Shown here piece by piece: positions 7,088 to 15,446 of a stretch of 64,000 nt of DNA (positions are counted from its first letter, which is position 1; each line of letters starts with the position of its first letter). Position numbers and translations under genes: made by a program. Origin of the DNA: Natrinema ejinorense (lineage in GTDB: Archaea; Halobacteriota; Halobacteria; Halobacteriales; Natrialbaceae); NCBI RefSeq assembly GCF_002494345.1, contig NZ_NXNI01000001.1:496001-560000 (forward strand). Reading direction: 5' to 3'. The notes under the pieces were generated by a model. That model saw only the letters and a list, made by a program, of their open reading frames with translations, had not been told where the DNA came from and did not search any database.

Positions 7088-9295
7088 CTACGCGAGCGTC
7101 TCGCCGAGCGCCTCGAGTGCGGCCTCCCGAACGGCATCGCGTTTGCCGGGCAGGAACTCGACGTGGCCGTCCTGACCGCCGACGACGCTGACCCCGCCGT
7201 TGGGAACGCCCTCGGCGATCGCGTCACCGAGGTCGCGCACGTTCACGGGTTCGGTCGCGCGGACGTGGAGTTCGTCGTCGCCGACGCCGAGCGTGACGTA
7301 GGGTGGGTCCGCCCGGTCGCGTTCGGTCCGGTGGAGCGCGTCCAGCAGCAGGATCGTCGTCGGGAAGTTGTACCGGTGGGTGAAGGCGTCCGTGTCGAGC
7401 ACGGAGACGGTAACGCCGTCGACGCCTTCCACCGTGAGGTTTTCGCGAGCCGTCTCGAGTTCGGTCTCGAGCTTGTCGCGGAACTGTTCGGAGACGTGGG
7501 CGGCCAGGTCGCCGTTTCGCGGCCGATCCGACTCCTCGCCGTCGCCGAACAGCAGGTCGATCACGAGTTCGCGTTTGTCCTTGTACGACTGATAGTAGGC
7601 CTCGAGCGCGACGGCTTCGCGGCGCTCGGAGACGCCGGTCTCGTCGTAGCCGGCCTCGGTTGCGAGCTCGAGATACGCCTCGGGCGTGTTCTCCCAGTAG
7701 CTAACCGCGGGGAGGTGTTCCAGATCGGCACGGACGTCGTCGTTGACGTGGGCGGCGACGTTGGTAGCCAGTGCGGTCGAGGTGACGTCGGTGACGTCAG
7801 CGCCGGCGAGCGACGGTGCGACGGCGACGTCGACGGCGTCGGCGACCTCTTCGTCGGCGCGACTGTCGTCGATGACGAGCGAGTCGGCGTCGTACACCGA
7901 GAGCAGGTCGTAGCCGTCGACGGATTCGACGGTCGAACCGGCGTCGACCAACACGACGAGGGGCAGCTGTTCGCCGTGGCGATCGCGGGCCTCGAGCATC
8001 GAGGTGACGTCGCCGGTGGCGGCGTCCATGTCGTAGACGCGGCCGTCGAGCGGGCGGCGCTCGAAGTAGTGGTACTCCGCGTCCTCGCGCGTGTGTTTTT
8101 CGCGAATCAGCGGGAGGACGGCGCGCTCGATGGCCGCCCCGGCGACGTAGCCGTCCGCGGTCGCACCGTGGCGGACGACGATCGGCCGTGCTTCCATGAC
8201 GGCCCGTCGGATCGCGGTCGCCGCGTCGGCGATGCCGTCTTCGACGGCTGCGACCGCTTCGTGGTCGGCCAGCAACGCGACCTCGGCCGGGCGAGCCTCT
8301 CGTTCGATCGCGCTCTCGAGGCGGTCGACGACCGTCTCCCGCTCCTCGCCGTCGAGGATGTCGAGGGATTCGGTTTCGACCTGCAAGTCGCCGTGGTGGC
8401 GTTCGACCTCGCCCTCCAGGGCGACGACGTCGTCGAGTTCGACGTCGGGGTAGGCGCGAACGCCGGCTTCCTCGAAGGCCGCGCATTCGACGGTCGCGGT
8501 CTCGTCGCGCAGTTCGAAGACCGTCGGGCCGCTGGTCTGGCGAACGCCGGTGATCTCGCCCTCGAGGCGGACGACGCTGCCGACCTGATTCTCGATGGCG
8601 TCGATGGTCGTCCGCTTGAGCGTGGGTTCCGATTCGGCCTCGGATTCGGCGTCGGCGGCATCGTCGGTTGCCGGCGCCGAGGCGGCGGCGGATCCGGTCG
8701 CGACGGAGCCGCTGCTCGTCACTGTCCCGGTGGGTTCCGCGGCCGCAGGCTGTCCCTCGTCGACGGACTCGGTCTCGGGTTCGGACGCGGGCTCGGTTTC
8801 CTCGGCGGCCGCCTGCAACTCGCCGGCTTTGGCCGCGCGGTCGTCGGTCGGCTCCCGGTCGCTTTCGTCGGCCGTCTCCGTCGCCGACTCGTCGTCAGTC
8901 GATTCGTCGTCGACGTCCTCGGGACGGTGCTCGTCGTCGGCCGTTTCGATCAGGTGGCCGCGGAACTCGCGTTCGCGCTGGCGGATCGACCAGCCGAGGT
9001 CGACGTTGCCGTTGTCCCGAACGTCGAGTACCTGGACGAAGACGTCGTCCCCCGGTTCCCAGTCGAGACTTTCGAGTCGTTGGTCGAGTTCGCTTCGATG
9101 CAACAGGCCGGTGACGTGGTCTCCGATGTCGACGAAGACACCGAAGTCGGCGTAGCCGTCGACGGTTCCCCGGTAGTAGCGACCGGGCGTAAGCTGCGAG
9201 GCGGACGTGCCGCGAAATTCGAAAACGGCATCCTCCTCGTGGCTCTCACAGATCTCGCCGTCAACGGGTGTGCCGCAGATGATACAGTTACCCAT
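7088..9295 (-). CDS. S1 / OB-fold / DHH-family (RecJ-like) phosphoesterase
   Basis: 735 residues. In order: an N-terminal zinc-ribbon-like stretch (CIICGTPVDGEICESH, residues 4-20); an S1 RNA-binding domain (about 38-105, GVFVDIGDHVTGLLHRSEL); an acidic linker to ~220; an OB-fold nucleic-acid-binding domain (about 235-320); and a DHH/RecJ-like catalytic region (about 345-560) with a DHHA1-like C-terminus. This layout is that of the haloarchaeal GAN/RecJ-like nucleases that associate with replication and repair proteins. The metal-binding motifs look changed: where RecJ has DHH this protein has VIDDSRADEE, and the first motif reads RHGATADGY. It may be a structural or weakly active homologue. 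Large open frames on the opposite strand are codon shadows. Confidence 0.85.
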   Translation of the reverse strand: MGNCIICGTPVDGEICESHEEDAVFEFRGTSASQLTPGRYYRGTVDGYADFGVFVDIGDHVTGLLHRSELDQRLESLDWEPGDDVFVQVLDVRDNGNVDLGWSIRQREREFRGHLIETADDEHRPEDVDDESTDDESATETADESDREPTDDRAAKAGELQAAAEETEPASEPETESVDEGQPAAAEPTGTVTSSGSVATGSAAASAPATDDAADAESEAESEPTLKRTTIDAIENQVGSVVRLEGEITGVRQTSGPTVFELRDETATVECAAFEEAGVRAYPDVELDDVVALEGEVERHHGDLQVETESLDILDGEERETVVDRLESAIEREARPAEVALLADHEAVAAVEDGIADAATAIRRAVMEARPIVVRHGATADGYVAGAAIERAVLPLIREKHTREDAEYHYFERRPLDGRVYDMDAATGDVTSMLEARDRHGEQLPLVVLVDAGSTVESVDGYDLLSVYDADSLVIDDSRADEEVADAVDVAVAPSLAGADVTDVTSTALATNVAAHVNDDVRADLEHLPAVSYWENTPEAYLELATEAGYDETGVSERREAVALEAYYQSYKDKRELVIDLLFGDGEESDRPRNGDLAAHVSEQFRDKLETELETARENLTVEGVDGVTVSVLDTDAFTHRYNFPTTILLLDALHRTERDRADPPYVTLGVGDDELHVRATEPVNVRDLGDAIAEGVPNGGVSVVGGQDGHVEFLPGKRDAVREAALEALGETLA

Positions 9296-9385
9296 CTACT
9301 CGAACCAAGCGGTTTCGCCCTAAAACTGTTGTCGAAATGCGTTCGCCACACGAGCCACGGTTCCACCCGCGAAAGAGCGCCGCCG

Positions 9386-9649
9386 TCAGTCGAAAACGGG
9401 CGAATCCTCCTCGAGCGACTCGATATCGTCGACGAGTTCCCGAACGTCCTCCGGGAACAGCGACACCTGGATCTCGTTGTCGTCCTCGTCCTCGAAGACG
9501 AGTTTCAGTCGCTTGTCGCCGAACTCCCTGGCCTCGGCCGAGTCGACGTCGAACAGTTTGACCGTCGCCGCCTTGTTGTTCGGACCGACGTTCTTGATCG
9601 CGCCGTCGTTTAGCTCTACCATGAACTCCTCGAGCGTGAGTGCGAGCAT
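9386..9649 (-). CDS. Conserved haloarchaeal small protein, function unknown
   Basis: 87 acidic residues (MLALTLEEFMVELNDGAIK ... VSLFPEDVRELVDDIESLEE). It reads as a small alpha/beta protein; no enzyme or binding motif was recognised. The start at 9649 is preferred over an internal ATG at 9622 because a TATA-like box (CGTTTTTTA on the minus strand, 9671-9678) sits 22-29 bp upstream, which fits a leaderless mRNA. It lies just upstream of the RecJ-like gene on the same strand, with its stop 90 bp before that gene's start. Confidence 0.72.
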   Translation of the reverse strand: MLALTLEEFMVELNDGAIKNVGPNNKAATVKLFDVDSAEAREFGDKRLKLVFEDEDDNEIQVSLFPEDVRELVDDIESLEEDSPVFD

Positions 9650-9973
9650 GGGTGTCGTACGGACCCCGGGTAAAAAACGGCACGGCATCGCCGGCCAGTG
9701 CGGCGACTGCGCGCGGACGCGAGTCCCGCAGTGGTGGGTCGCCAAACGGGATGCGATCCCGGACCGCATGCGTGATGTGTCAGGGCGCTTGCGGCATCCG
9801 GTCGTACCGAGTACGAACGTATAAATATTGGTGATCGTACACGTCCGCCCTGGACCGACAATCGATCATTGATTTCACTACGAGTGCGTCAGAAACCGGG
9901 TTGGCGGCCGCAGATCGGAGGTCGACGACCCCGCTCACTTTTATGGTGGATTCGCACAAACGCACGGGTGGTT
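9650..9973. other. Divergent promoter region with an orphan TATA box
   Basis: 324 bp between the minus-strand small protein and the plus-strand MBL hydrolase. Besides the box for the small protein (9671-9678) and a CTTTTATGG box for the hydrolase (9938-9946), a strong CGTATAAATATT sequence occurs at about 9818-9829 with no ORF starting 20-40 bp downstream on the plus strand. It may drive a long leader or a small RNA, or be chance. Confidence 0.4.
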
Positions 9974-10702
9974 ATGGAACTCACCTGGCACGGCCACTCG
10001 ACGTGGCACGTCACCGTTGGGGAAACGGCCCTGTTGATCGACCCGTTCTTCGACAACCCACAGACCGACCTCGAACCGGCCGACCTCGAGACGCCCGACT
10101 ACGTCCTGTTGACACACGGCCACGCCGACCACATCGCTCACGCGGGCGAGTTTGCCGACGCGACGCTGGTCGCGACGCCGGAGCTGGTTTCCTACTGTGA
10201 AGACGAGTTCGGCTTCGAGGACGCCGTCGGCGGGATGGGGATGAACCTCGGGGGGACCGTCGAGTGTGGCGACGCCTACGTCACCATGACCCGTGCCGAC
10301 CACACGAACGGGATCATGACCGAAAACGATGCGAGCGGCGGGATGCCGGCCGGCTTCGTCATCTCGGACACCAAACCGACGCAGGTCAGCGACGAGGAGT
10401 CGACGACGTTCTACAACGCGGGCGATACGTCCCTCATGACCGAGATGCGCGAGGTCATCGGCCCGTACCTCGAGCCCGATGCCGCCACGGTGCCGATCGG
10501 CGACCACTTCACGATGGGGCCGATGCAGGCAGCCATCGCCGTCGACTGGCTCGACGTCGATCACGCCTTCCCACAGCATTACGATACGTTCCCGCCGATC
10601 GAGCAGGATCCCGAGGACTTCGCCAGCGAGGTTCGCGGGACCGGCAGCGACGCCGCGGTCCACGCCCTCGAGGCCGACGAGCCGTTCGAACTCGAGTCCT
10701 GA
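9974..10702 (+). CDS. Metal-dependent MBL-fold hydrolase (UPF0173 type)
   Basis: 242 residues with the metallo-beta-lactamase signature THGHADHI (residues ~51-58, HxHxDH), preceded by [11 protein letters not shown] and followed by later ligands (a conserved His near 'RADHTNG', Asp in 'NAGDTSLM', His in 'GDHFTMGP' and 'HYDTFP'). The pattern WHGHSTWHV at the N-terminus and GDHFTMGP near residue 175 match the UPF0173 hydrolase family. The substrate is unknown. ATG at 9974 is preferred because the family starts with a 'M-L/T-WHGHS' strand and a TATA-like box lies 28-36 bp upstream. It is transcribed alone, converging with the membrane hydrolase downstream. Confidence 0.88.
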   Translation: MELTWHGHSTWHVTVGETALLIDPFFDNPQTDLEPADLETPDYVLLTHGHADHIAHAGEFADATLVATPELVSYCEDEFGFEDAVGGMGMNLGGTVECGDAYVTMTRADHTNGIMTENDASGGMPAGFVISDTKPTQVSDEESTTFYNAGDTSLMTEMREVIGPYLEPDAATVPIGDHFTMGPMQAAIAVDWLDVDHAFPQHYDTFPPIEQDPEDFASEVRGTGSDAAVHALEADEPFELES

Positions 10703-10770
10703 GCGTCGATATCGGATAGAACGGACGGCTTTCGACGGTTCGAGCGGACGAAAGCGTCTCCCGCGGGGCC

Positions 10771-11370
10771 TTACTCTTCACTCGGCGCACTGTACCGGCG
10801 CTCGCCGGTCTCCGTTCGGGCACCGATCCGATAGCGCGTCTCGAGTGGGTACCGCTCGTGTCGAGCGAGCATCAGATGGAGGCCGACGGCGACGGCAAGC
10901 AGTCCGAAATTCCAGATCGGCGAGTCGTAGTAGATGACGTCGACGATTATCGCCTCGGAATAGACGGGCCAGAACGGCGAGAGCGGGGCCGCGATATCGG
11001 GTGCGGACAGGATGTCAGCAAACAGGTGGCTGATTCCGCCGACGATCAATCCCGCCGTCGCGAAGACGAACACCGTCTCGCCCGCGATTTCGGAGCTTCG
11101 GATCCTGCGGTTGGCGTTGAACCAGTCGGTGAGGTACCTGGCAGCGAGTACCCCCGCCAGGATGCTCATCAGAACGACGAACAGGACGGTGTGGGTCACC
11201 CCGTGGTGGGTGACCGGGAGGTACCCCTGGAGGACCAAGTCGGTATCCGGGAGCATCGCCGTCGCTAACGCAAATCCCGTGAATGCGAGGGAGCCGCGTC
11301 GCCCCCAGACCATCCACGCCGGCGCGGCGAACAACAGCGCCATCCCGAGGTGGCCAGTGACGTCGACCAT
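10771..11370 (-). CDS. Membrane-bound metal-dependent hydrolase (YdjM/DUF457 family)
   Basis: 199 residues with about five membrane helices and the family signature DTDLVLQGYLPVTHHGVTHT (Asp-x-Asp then HHGxTHT), plus a second metal motif GGISHLFADIL. These conserved His/Asp residues define the YdjM/LexA-binding inner-membrane hydrolase family (DUF457). The biochemical role is not established in haloarchaea. The start is MVDVTGHLGMALLF at 11370, directly before the first helix. The preceding small hydrophobic gene (11383-11577) ends only 12 bp upstream, so the two are probably one transcript. Confidence 0.82.
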   Translation of the reverse strand: MVDVTGHLGMALLFAAPAWMVWGRRGSLAFTGFALATAMLPDTDLVLQGYLPVTHHGVTHTVLFVVLMSILAGVLAARYLTDWFNANRRIRSSEIAGETVFVFATAGLIVGGISHLFADILSAPDIAAPLSPFWPVYSEAIIVDVIYYDSPIWNFGLLAVAVGLHLMLARHERYPLETRYRIGARTETGERRYSAPSEE

Positions 11371-11382
11371 CGATCGCTCGAG

Positions 11383-11577
11383 CTAGCGGAGTCGCCGAAT
11401 CAGTCGGAGTAATAGCGAGGCGGCCGTCCCGAGACCGGGAATTCGGGACGAGAGCGCGGCTGCCCCGAGGAGCAACACGCCGCTCTTTCGATGCCCGCGC
11501 CGGAACTCGATCACGCCGTCTATCACCGTCGAAATCATGCTGAGCTTGGTCGCCGACTGCCTGTCGAGAGTCGTCAT
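11383..11577 (-). CDS. Small hydrophobic haloarchaeal protein
   Basis: 64 residues: MTTLDRQSATKLSMISTVID, then a basic stretch EFRRGHRKSG, then a hydrophobic segment VLLLGAAALSSRIPGLGTAA and a basic tail LLRLIRRLR. It could be a single-pass membrane protein. No family was recognised. The start at 11577 gives a compact product; the frame is open further upstream, but there it runs antisense to the OsmC gene. It is 12 bp upstream of the YdjM-type hydrolase and divergent from osmC. Confidence 0.6.
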   Translation of the reverse strand: MTTLDRQSATKLSMISTVIDGVIEFRRGHRKSGVLLLGAAALSSRIPGLGTAASLLLRLIRRLR

Positions 11578-11709
11578 CGTCCACGAGGGTTCCGTCGGGA
11601 CCGACAAATCGGATCGCGCTGCAAACGCAGGGCGTGGTACCCGTGCCATTCCGAGGACGGCGCTCGCCACCAAACGTTTACAGCACCGCTCGTGGACGTC
11701 TCGACTGCC

Positions 11710-12105
11710 ATGGCGAAACAGGTCACTACCGTTTCCGACGAGGGGTACAGCGCGACGAACGAGATTCGGGACTTCGAGACGACGATCGACGCCAACGGCG
11801 AGGACGCTCCCGACACGCTCGAGACGCTGCTGGCGGCGTACGGCTCCTGTTACGTACCCGCGCTGCGGGTCGGTGGCCAACAGCGCGGGGCCGACGACCT
11901 CGGGCGGATCGAGATCGAAACCAGCGGCGAACTCAACGACGACGACAAACTCGAGTCGGTCGCGTTCGACATCCGCGTCGAGGCGGACGTCGACGACGAG
12001 ACCGGCGAGGAGATCCTCGAGCGCGCGTTCGAACTCTGCAAGGTCCACGACGCGCTCAAAGAGAGCCTCCACGCCGACGCGAGCTTCGAGGGCAACGCGT
12101 TCTGA
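11710..12105 (+). CDS. OsmC family protein
   Basis: 131 residues. It has the OsmC-family layout: an N-terminal beta region, then a helix with the conserved cysteine (LLAAYGSCYVPALRVGGQQRG, Cys at about residue 48), a beta region, and the second reactive cysteine in LERAFELCKVHDAL (about residue 112). OsmC/Ohr proteins use the two cysteines to reduce organic hydroperoxides, with electrons from dihydrolipoamide or other thiols. The classic Ohr catalytic Arg/Glu pair was not checked in detail, so a general OsmC call is safer. ATG at 11710 is close to the first strand; longer frames run into the divergent gene's promoter. Confidence 0.85.
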   Translation: MAKQVTTVSDEGYSATNEIRDFETTIDANGEDAPDTLETLLAAYGSCYVPALRVGGQQRGADDLGRIEIETSGELNDDDKLESVAFDIRVEADVDDETGEEILERAFELCKVHDALKESLHADASFEGNAF

Positions 12106-12307
12106 GAGCGGCGACGCCGACTCCGAGCGGTCCGGATACCTGCGATGGGGGGTGGTGGGTCCCGTCCCTTTTTCACCCACTGGGCACCGTCGGCCGGCTT
12201 CCAATGATGCCCATCGACCCGGCCGCAATGTGTTAGAAAAAAGCACTTTCAGACCCTCGTGTGGGCCAAAACGAACATATCCACAGGGTGCCTCGGGCCG
12301 GAACACG

Positions 12308-13327
12308 ATGCGACGAACCGCGCTGGTCGTGGCGGTCGCCGGAGTACTCGTCCTCGCGGGCTGTAGCAGCGGGTTCGACGATTCGAGCGGCACCGCCTCG
12401 CCGACGAGCGATGTCAGCGGTGACCTCGAGATCCACCACATCGACGCCGGGCAGGCCGACTCGACGCTCGTCGTTACCCCCGCCGACGAGACGATCCTGA
12501 TCGATACGGGTTCGTACCGCGACGACGGACAGGCGGTCATCGACTACCTCGAGAGCCGCGATATCCAGCGGATCGATCATCTGGTCGCGACTCACGGCCA
12601 CGCCGATCACATCGGCGGCCACCCCGAGGTCATCGAATATCTCGAGGAAGAGGGCGAGGGAGTCGGCGCGGCCTACGATTCCGGCGTTCCCCACACGACG
12701 GCGACCTACGACAGTTATCTCGATACGATCGAGGCCTACGACGTCCGGCTCTTCGAGGTCGTCGCGGGCGATACCCTGCCTCTCGAGGACGACGCCCTCG
12801 AGGCGACCGTTCTGAACCCGCCCGAGGACGGGCAGGGAGATGGCGTCGACGAGAACGGCGTCGTGCTGTCGGTTGCGTTCGGCGGGTTCACGTACCTGAC
12901 GAGCGGCGACATCGGCGCGAAAACTGAACGACGGGTAGTCGAGGACCACGGCGACGACCTCGCGGCCGACGCCTACCAGGCGGGCCATCACGGCTCGTCG
13001 ACCTCCTCGAGCGCACCGTTCCTCGAGACCGTCGATCCCGCCGTTGCGATCGTCTCGAGCGCGCACGACTCCCAGTATGGCCATCCACACGACGAGGTCC
13101 TCGAGGCCTTCGACGACCGGGGGATCGAGACATACTGGACGGGCGTTCACGGCGATATCGTCCTCACGAGCGACGGGAGCGATATCTCGGTCGACACGGA
13201 ACGCGACGCGCCGACCGACCCGGGTGCCCTGCTCGAGCGAACGGAGACGCAGTCCGCACTCGAGGGGCCAGCGGTCGACCGCGACCGGCCATCGATTGAT
13301 GGCGCTGCCACTCCTATTGGGGGGTGA
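12308..13327 (+). CDS. Lipoprotein with ComEC/Rec2-like MBL-fold hydrolase domain
   Basis: 339 residues. The signal is MRRTALVVAVAGVLVLAGC, a lipobox (LAGC, Cys19), so the protein is probably anchored outside the membrane. The mature part is an MBL fold: HHIDAGQADSTLV (ComEC 'D-V-G-Q-G' loop), [15 protein letters not shown] (HxHxDH), TSGDIG, and AGHHGSSTSSS, the order found in the C-terminal nuclease domain of ComEC. It may degrade extracellular nucleic acid or an unknown phosphoester. The DUF3006 gene follows after 6 bp, a recurrent pairing in prokaryotes, so the two probably act together. A free-standing, secreted ComEC-type domain without the channel is typical of archaea and Gram-positives. 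Confidence 0.87.
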   Translation: MRRTALVVAVAGVLVLAGCSSGFDDSSGTASPTSDVSGDLEIHHIDAGQADSTLVVTPADETILIDTGSYRDDGQAVIDYLESRDIQRIDHLVATHGHADHIGGHPEVIEYLEEEGEGVGAAYDSGVPHTTATYDSYLDTIEAYDVRLFEVVAGDTLPLEDDALEATVLNPPEDGQGDGVDENGVVLSVAFGGFTYLTSGDIGAKTERRVVEDHGDDLAADAYQAGHHGSSTSSSAPFLETVDPAVAIVSSAHDSQYGHPHDEVLEAFDDRGIETYWTGVHGDIVLTSDGSDISVDTERDAPTDPGALLERTETQSALEGPAVDRDRPSIDGAATPIGG

Positions 13328-13333
13328 GAACCG

Positions 13334-13618
13334 ATGAGCGACACTCACATCGGGGTCGTCGATCGCATCATCGACGAGACGGCGGTCCTCCTGCTGGAGG
13401 ACGACGGCGACGTGATCGACGAGCAACTCGTCGCCCTCGAGCGCCTGCCCGAAGACGGCCGACACGAGGGTGCCGTCTTCGAGACGGTCACCGACGCGGG
13501 GACAGTACGCGAGACGACTTATCGCGCGGACATCGAACGGGAGCGGCGGGAATCGACCCGGGAGCGGTTCGACCGACTTTCCGAGCGATTGTCGGATCGG
13601 GATCGAACCGACGAATGA
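13334..13618 (+). CDS. DUF3006 domain protein
   Basis: 94 residues beginning MSDTHIGVVDRIIDETAVLL, the DUF3006 motif (a small beta-barrel: VDRIxxxxAVLLxE). The C-terminal third is a charged helix (ERERRESTRERFDRLSERL). It follows the ComEC-like lipoprotein by 6 bp. DUF3006 genes are often next to ComEC-like MBL genes, suggesting a partner or immunity-like role; the function is unknown. It overlaps a possible upstream start of the next gene (ATGA at 13615-13618). Confidence 0.82.
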   Translation: MSDTHIGVVDRIIDETAVLLLEDDGDVIDEQLVALERLPEDGRHEGAVFETVTDAGTVRETTYRADIERERRESTRERFDRLSERLSDRDRTDE

Positions 13619-13653
13619 GCAGTTTCAAGACGATTCTCGAGCCACCAACGGTT

Positions 13654-14154
13654 ATGCTACGATCGTTCGACGGGACCGAACCCCAGGTTGCCGACTCCGC
13701 GTACGTCGACGACGCCGCGGTCGTCATCGGCGACGTCGTCGTCGAAGCCGACGCGAGCGTCTGGCCAAACACTACCCTTCGTGGCGATCACGGGCGGATC
13801 GTCGTCGGCGAGGGAGCCAACGTCCAGGACAACGCCGTCCTCCACGAGACGGCCACACTCGAGCCCCACGCGACGGTCGGTCACAGCGCGATCGTCCACA
13901 ACGCCACCGTCGCCGAGCGCGCGCTGATCGGCATGAACGCGGTGGTCCTCGATGGCGCTCACGTCGGTGAGGGGGCGGTCGTCGCGGCCGGCAGCGTCGT
14001 CACCGAAGACACCGAGGTCCCGGCATCCACGCTCGTCGCCGGGACGCCCGCGGAACCGAAAACCGAGATCGACGACCCGGCCCTCGAGGCGACGGCCGAT
14101 CGCTACGTCGAACTCGCGAAAGAACACGCGGAGACGTCGGAACGCATCGACTGA
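13654..14154 (+). CDS. Gamma-carbonic anhydrase-like protein (left-handed beta-helix)
   Basis: 166 residues built of hexapeptide repeats (ADSAYVDDAAVVIGDVVVEA ... GANVQDNAVLHETATLEPHA). Histidines in NAVLHE, VGHSAIVH and VHNATV are in the positions of the zinc ligands of gamma-class carbonic anhydrases, which form trimers. The product may be an active carbonic anhydrase or a related transferase-like protein of the same fold. ATG at 13654 starts MLRSFDGTEPQVADSAYV, as is usual in this family; an alternative ATG at 13615 overlaps the DUF3006 stop and adds 13 residues without family match. It is probably co-transcribed with the two preceding genes. Confidence 0.82.
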   Translation: MLRSFDGTEPQVADSAYVDDAAVVIGDVVVEADASVWPNTTLRGDHGRIVVGEGANVQDNAVLHETATLEPHATVGHSAIVHNATVAERALIGMNAVVLDGAHVGEGAVVAAGSVVTEDTEVPASTLVAGTPAEPKTEIDDPALEATADRYVELAKEHAETSERID

Positions 14155-14250
14155 GACGGTCCCCTGTCCCGACGAACCGACGCACCCGCGACCCGCCCTG
14201 CGGTTGTGCCGTCACTGACTGACAGGAGTCCGTCTGACGCCGTGATCGGC

Positions 14251-15297
14251 TCACTCGACGTGCTCGCCGGCGGCGTCCGCACCGAAGACGACCTCGCGAA
14301 CGTCGTCGACGCCCGCTCGGCGAACCACGGCCCGGACCGGATCCCGTGCTCCGTCGAGGTTGTTCGAGTCGCCATCGAGGACGAGCAGCCGTGCCTCCCG
14401 TCCGGGTTCGACCAGCCCGTACTCGAGGTCCGCGATCTCGGCACCGTTGATCGTGGCCATCCGGAGGATCTCGTCGGCGGGGAGCGTCGAGAGCTTCGCG
14501 AGGAACTCCATCTCTCGGAACATCGACGGCGAGTTGAGCATCACGTTGTCCGTCCCCAGCGCGAGCGTCGTCCGCTCGTGGAGTTCCTCGTACGGCGACA
14601 GTCCGACGTCGGTCACGAGGTTCGAGCGCGGACAGACGACGATCGGGATCTCGCTGTCGGCGAGCCGCCCTAAGTGGACCCGTTTGGGGTGAACCATGTG
14701 CACCAGGAAGTCCGGGTCGAGGTCCATGGCCGGATTGATATCGCTTTCGTCGACCTCGCCGGCGTGGATGCCGAAGGGTTTCCCCGCCTCGCGGGTCGCC
14801 TCTCGTTCCCGATCGAAGTTCGCATCGTTCGCCCCGCTCGCGCCGAACCCGTCGCCCGCATACATCGCGTCGACGGATCCGCGAGCGAACGACAGGGAGT
14901 CGATCCCGAGCCCGTCAGCGGCGTCCTCAAGCATGCGAACGCCCGCGACGTCGCCCTCGCGAAAGTCCAGACAGGCGGCCGTGCCGGCGCGTTGCATGAA
15001 CCGCAGTGACTTGGTCATCGCGTCCACGAGTTCGTCTCGAGACGCATCCCGGAGCAGTCGGTGTTTCAGCCCGTCCGGCGGGGCGACGAGCTCCTCGAGC
15101 GTGAGGCCGCCGCCGGCTTCCTTGGCGATCGAGTCGCCGATGTGGGTGTGAGCGTTGACGAACGCCGGGAGAACGATGTCGTCGCTCTCGACTGCTACTT
15201 CTTCGATGGCCTCGATGCGGCCGTCGTCGTCGATGACCACTCGCCCCTCGACGGGCTCGAACTCGCGGCCCCGGAGAATGGTCCCCGTTCGTTCCAT
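14251..15297 (-). CDS. Amidohydrolase family protein (chlorohydrolase/cytosine-deaminase-like)
   Basis: 348 residues. Metal-binding motifs are in order: NAHTHIGD (HxH, residues ~48-51), IHAGEVDE (His ~180), HMVHP (~203-207) and LGTDN (Asp ~250), the amidohydrolase superfamily pattern for deaminases and chlorohydrolases. It hydrolyses or deaminates a small, probably nitrogenous, substrate; which one is not visible. The C-terminal part (GREARLLVLDGDSNNLDGA) returns to the flanking beta-sandwich. It is the third gene of a probable operon with the HD-domain gene (15443-16681) and a 47-codon ORF, all on the minus strand. Confidence 0.85.
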   Translation of the reverse strand: MERTGTILRGREFEPVEGRVVIDDDGRIEAIEEVAVESDDIVLPAFVNAHTHIGDSIAKEAGGGLTLEELVAPPDGLKHRLLRDASRDELVDAMTKSLRFMQRAGTAACLDFREGDVAGVRMLEDAADGLGIDSLSFARGSVDAMYAGDGFGASGANDANFDREREATREAGKPFGIHAGEVDESDINPAMDLDPDFLVHMVHPKRVHLGRLADSEIPIVVCPRSNLVTDVGLSPYEELHERTTLALGTDNVMLNSPSMFREMEFLAKLSTLPADEILRMATINGAEIADLEYGLVEPGREARLLVLDGDSNNLDGARDPVRAVVRRAGVDDVREVVFGADAAGEHVE

Positions 15298-15302
15298 ACG
15301 CG

Positions 15303-15446
15303 TCAGTTCGCGGTCAGTCCCTTCAACCGTTCGGGGTGAGGTCGATCCCGGACGAGAACGCGGTCCGAACCGTCGGCGATCTCGAGCAGTTCGGACGGAC
15401 GGCGATCCGGGGAGCGGGGGCGAACGAGCTCGAGTGGCGACGTCAT
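15303..15446 (-). CDS. Small ORF between HD-domain protein and amidohydrolase
   Basis: 47 codons (MTSPLELVRPRSPDRRPSEL, then LEIADGSDRVLVRDRPHPER, ending LKGLTAN). The start overlaps the stop of the HD gene in the ATGA manner (15443-15446) and its stop is 5 bp before the amidohydrolase start, so it fills the gap precisely and is probably translated by coupling. No family was recognised. The composition is mixed-charge rather than strongly acidic. It is below the size usually reported by gene finders. Confidence 0.5.
   Translation of the reverse strand: MTSPLELVRPRSPDRRPSELLEIADGSDRVLVRDRPHPERLKGLTAN

Noticed and set aside
7007-9613. 868-codon open frame on the plus strand
   Set aside because: Lies antisense to the RecJ-like gene; such long antisense frames arise from GC-biased codons. 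The product lacks the domain pattern of any family.
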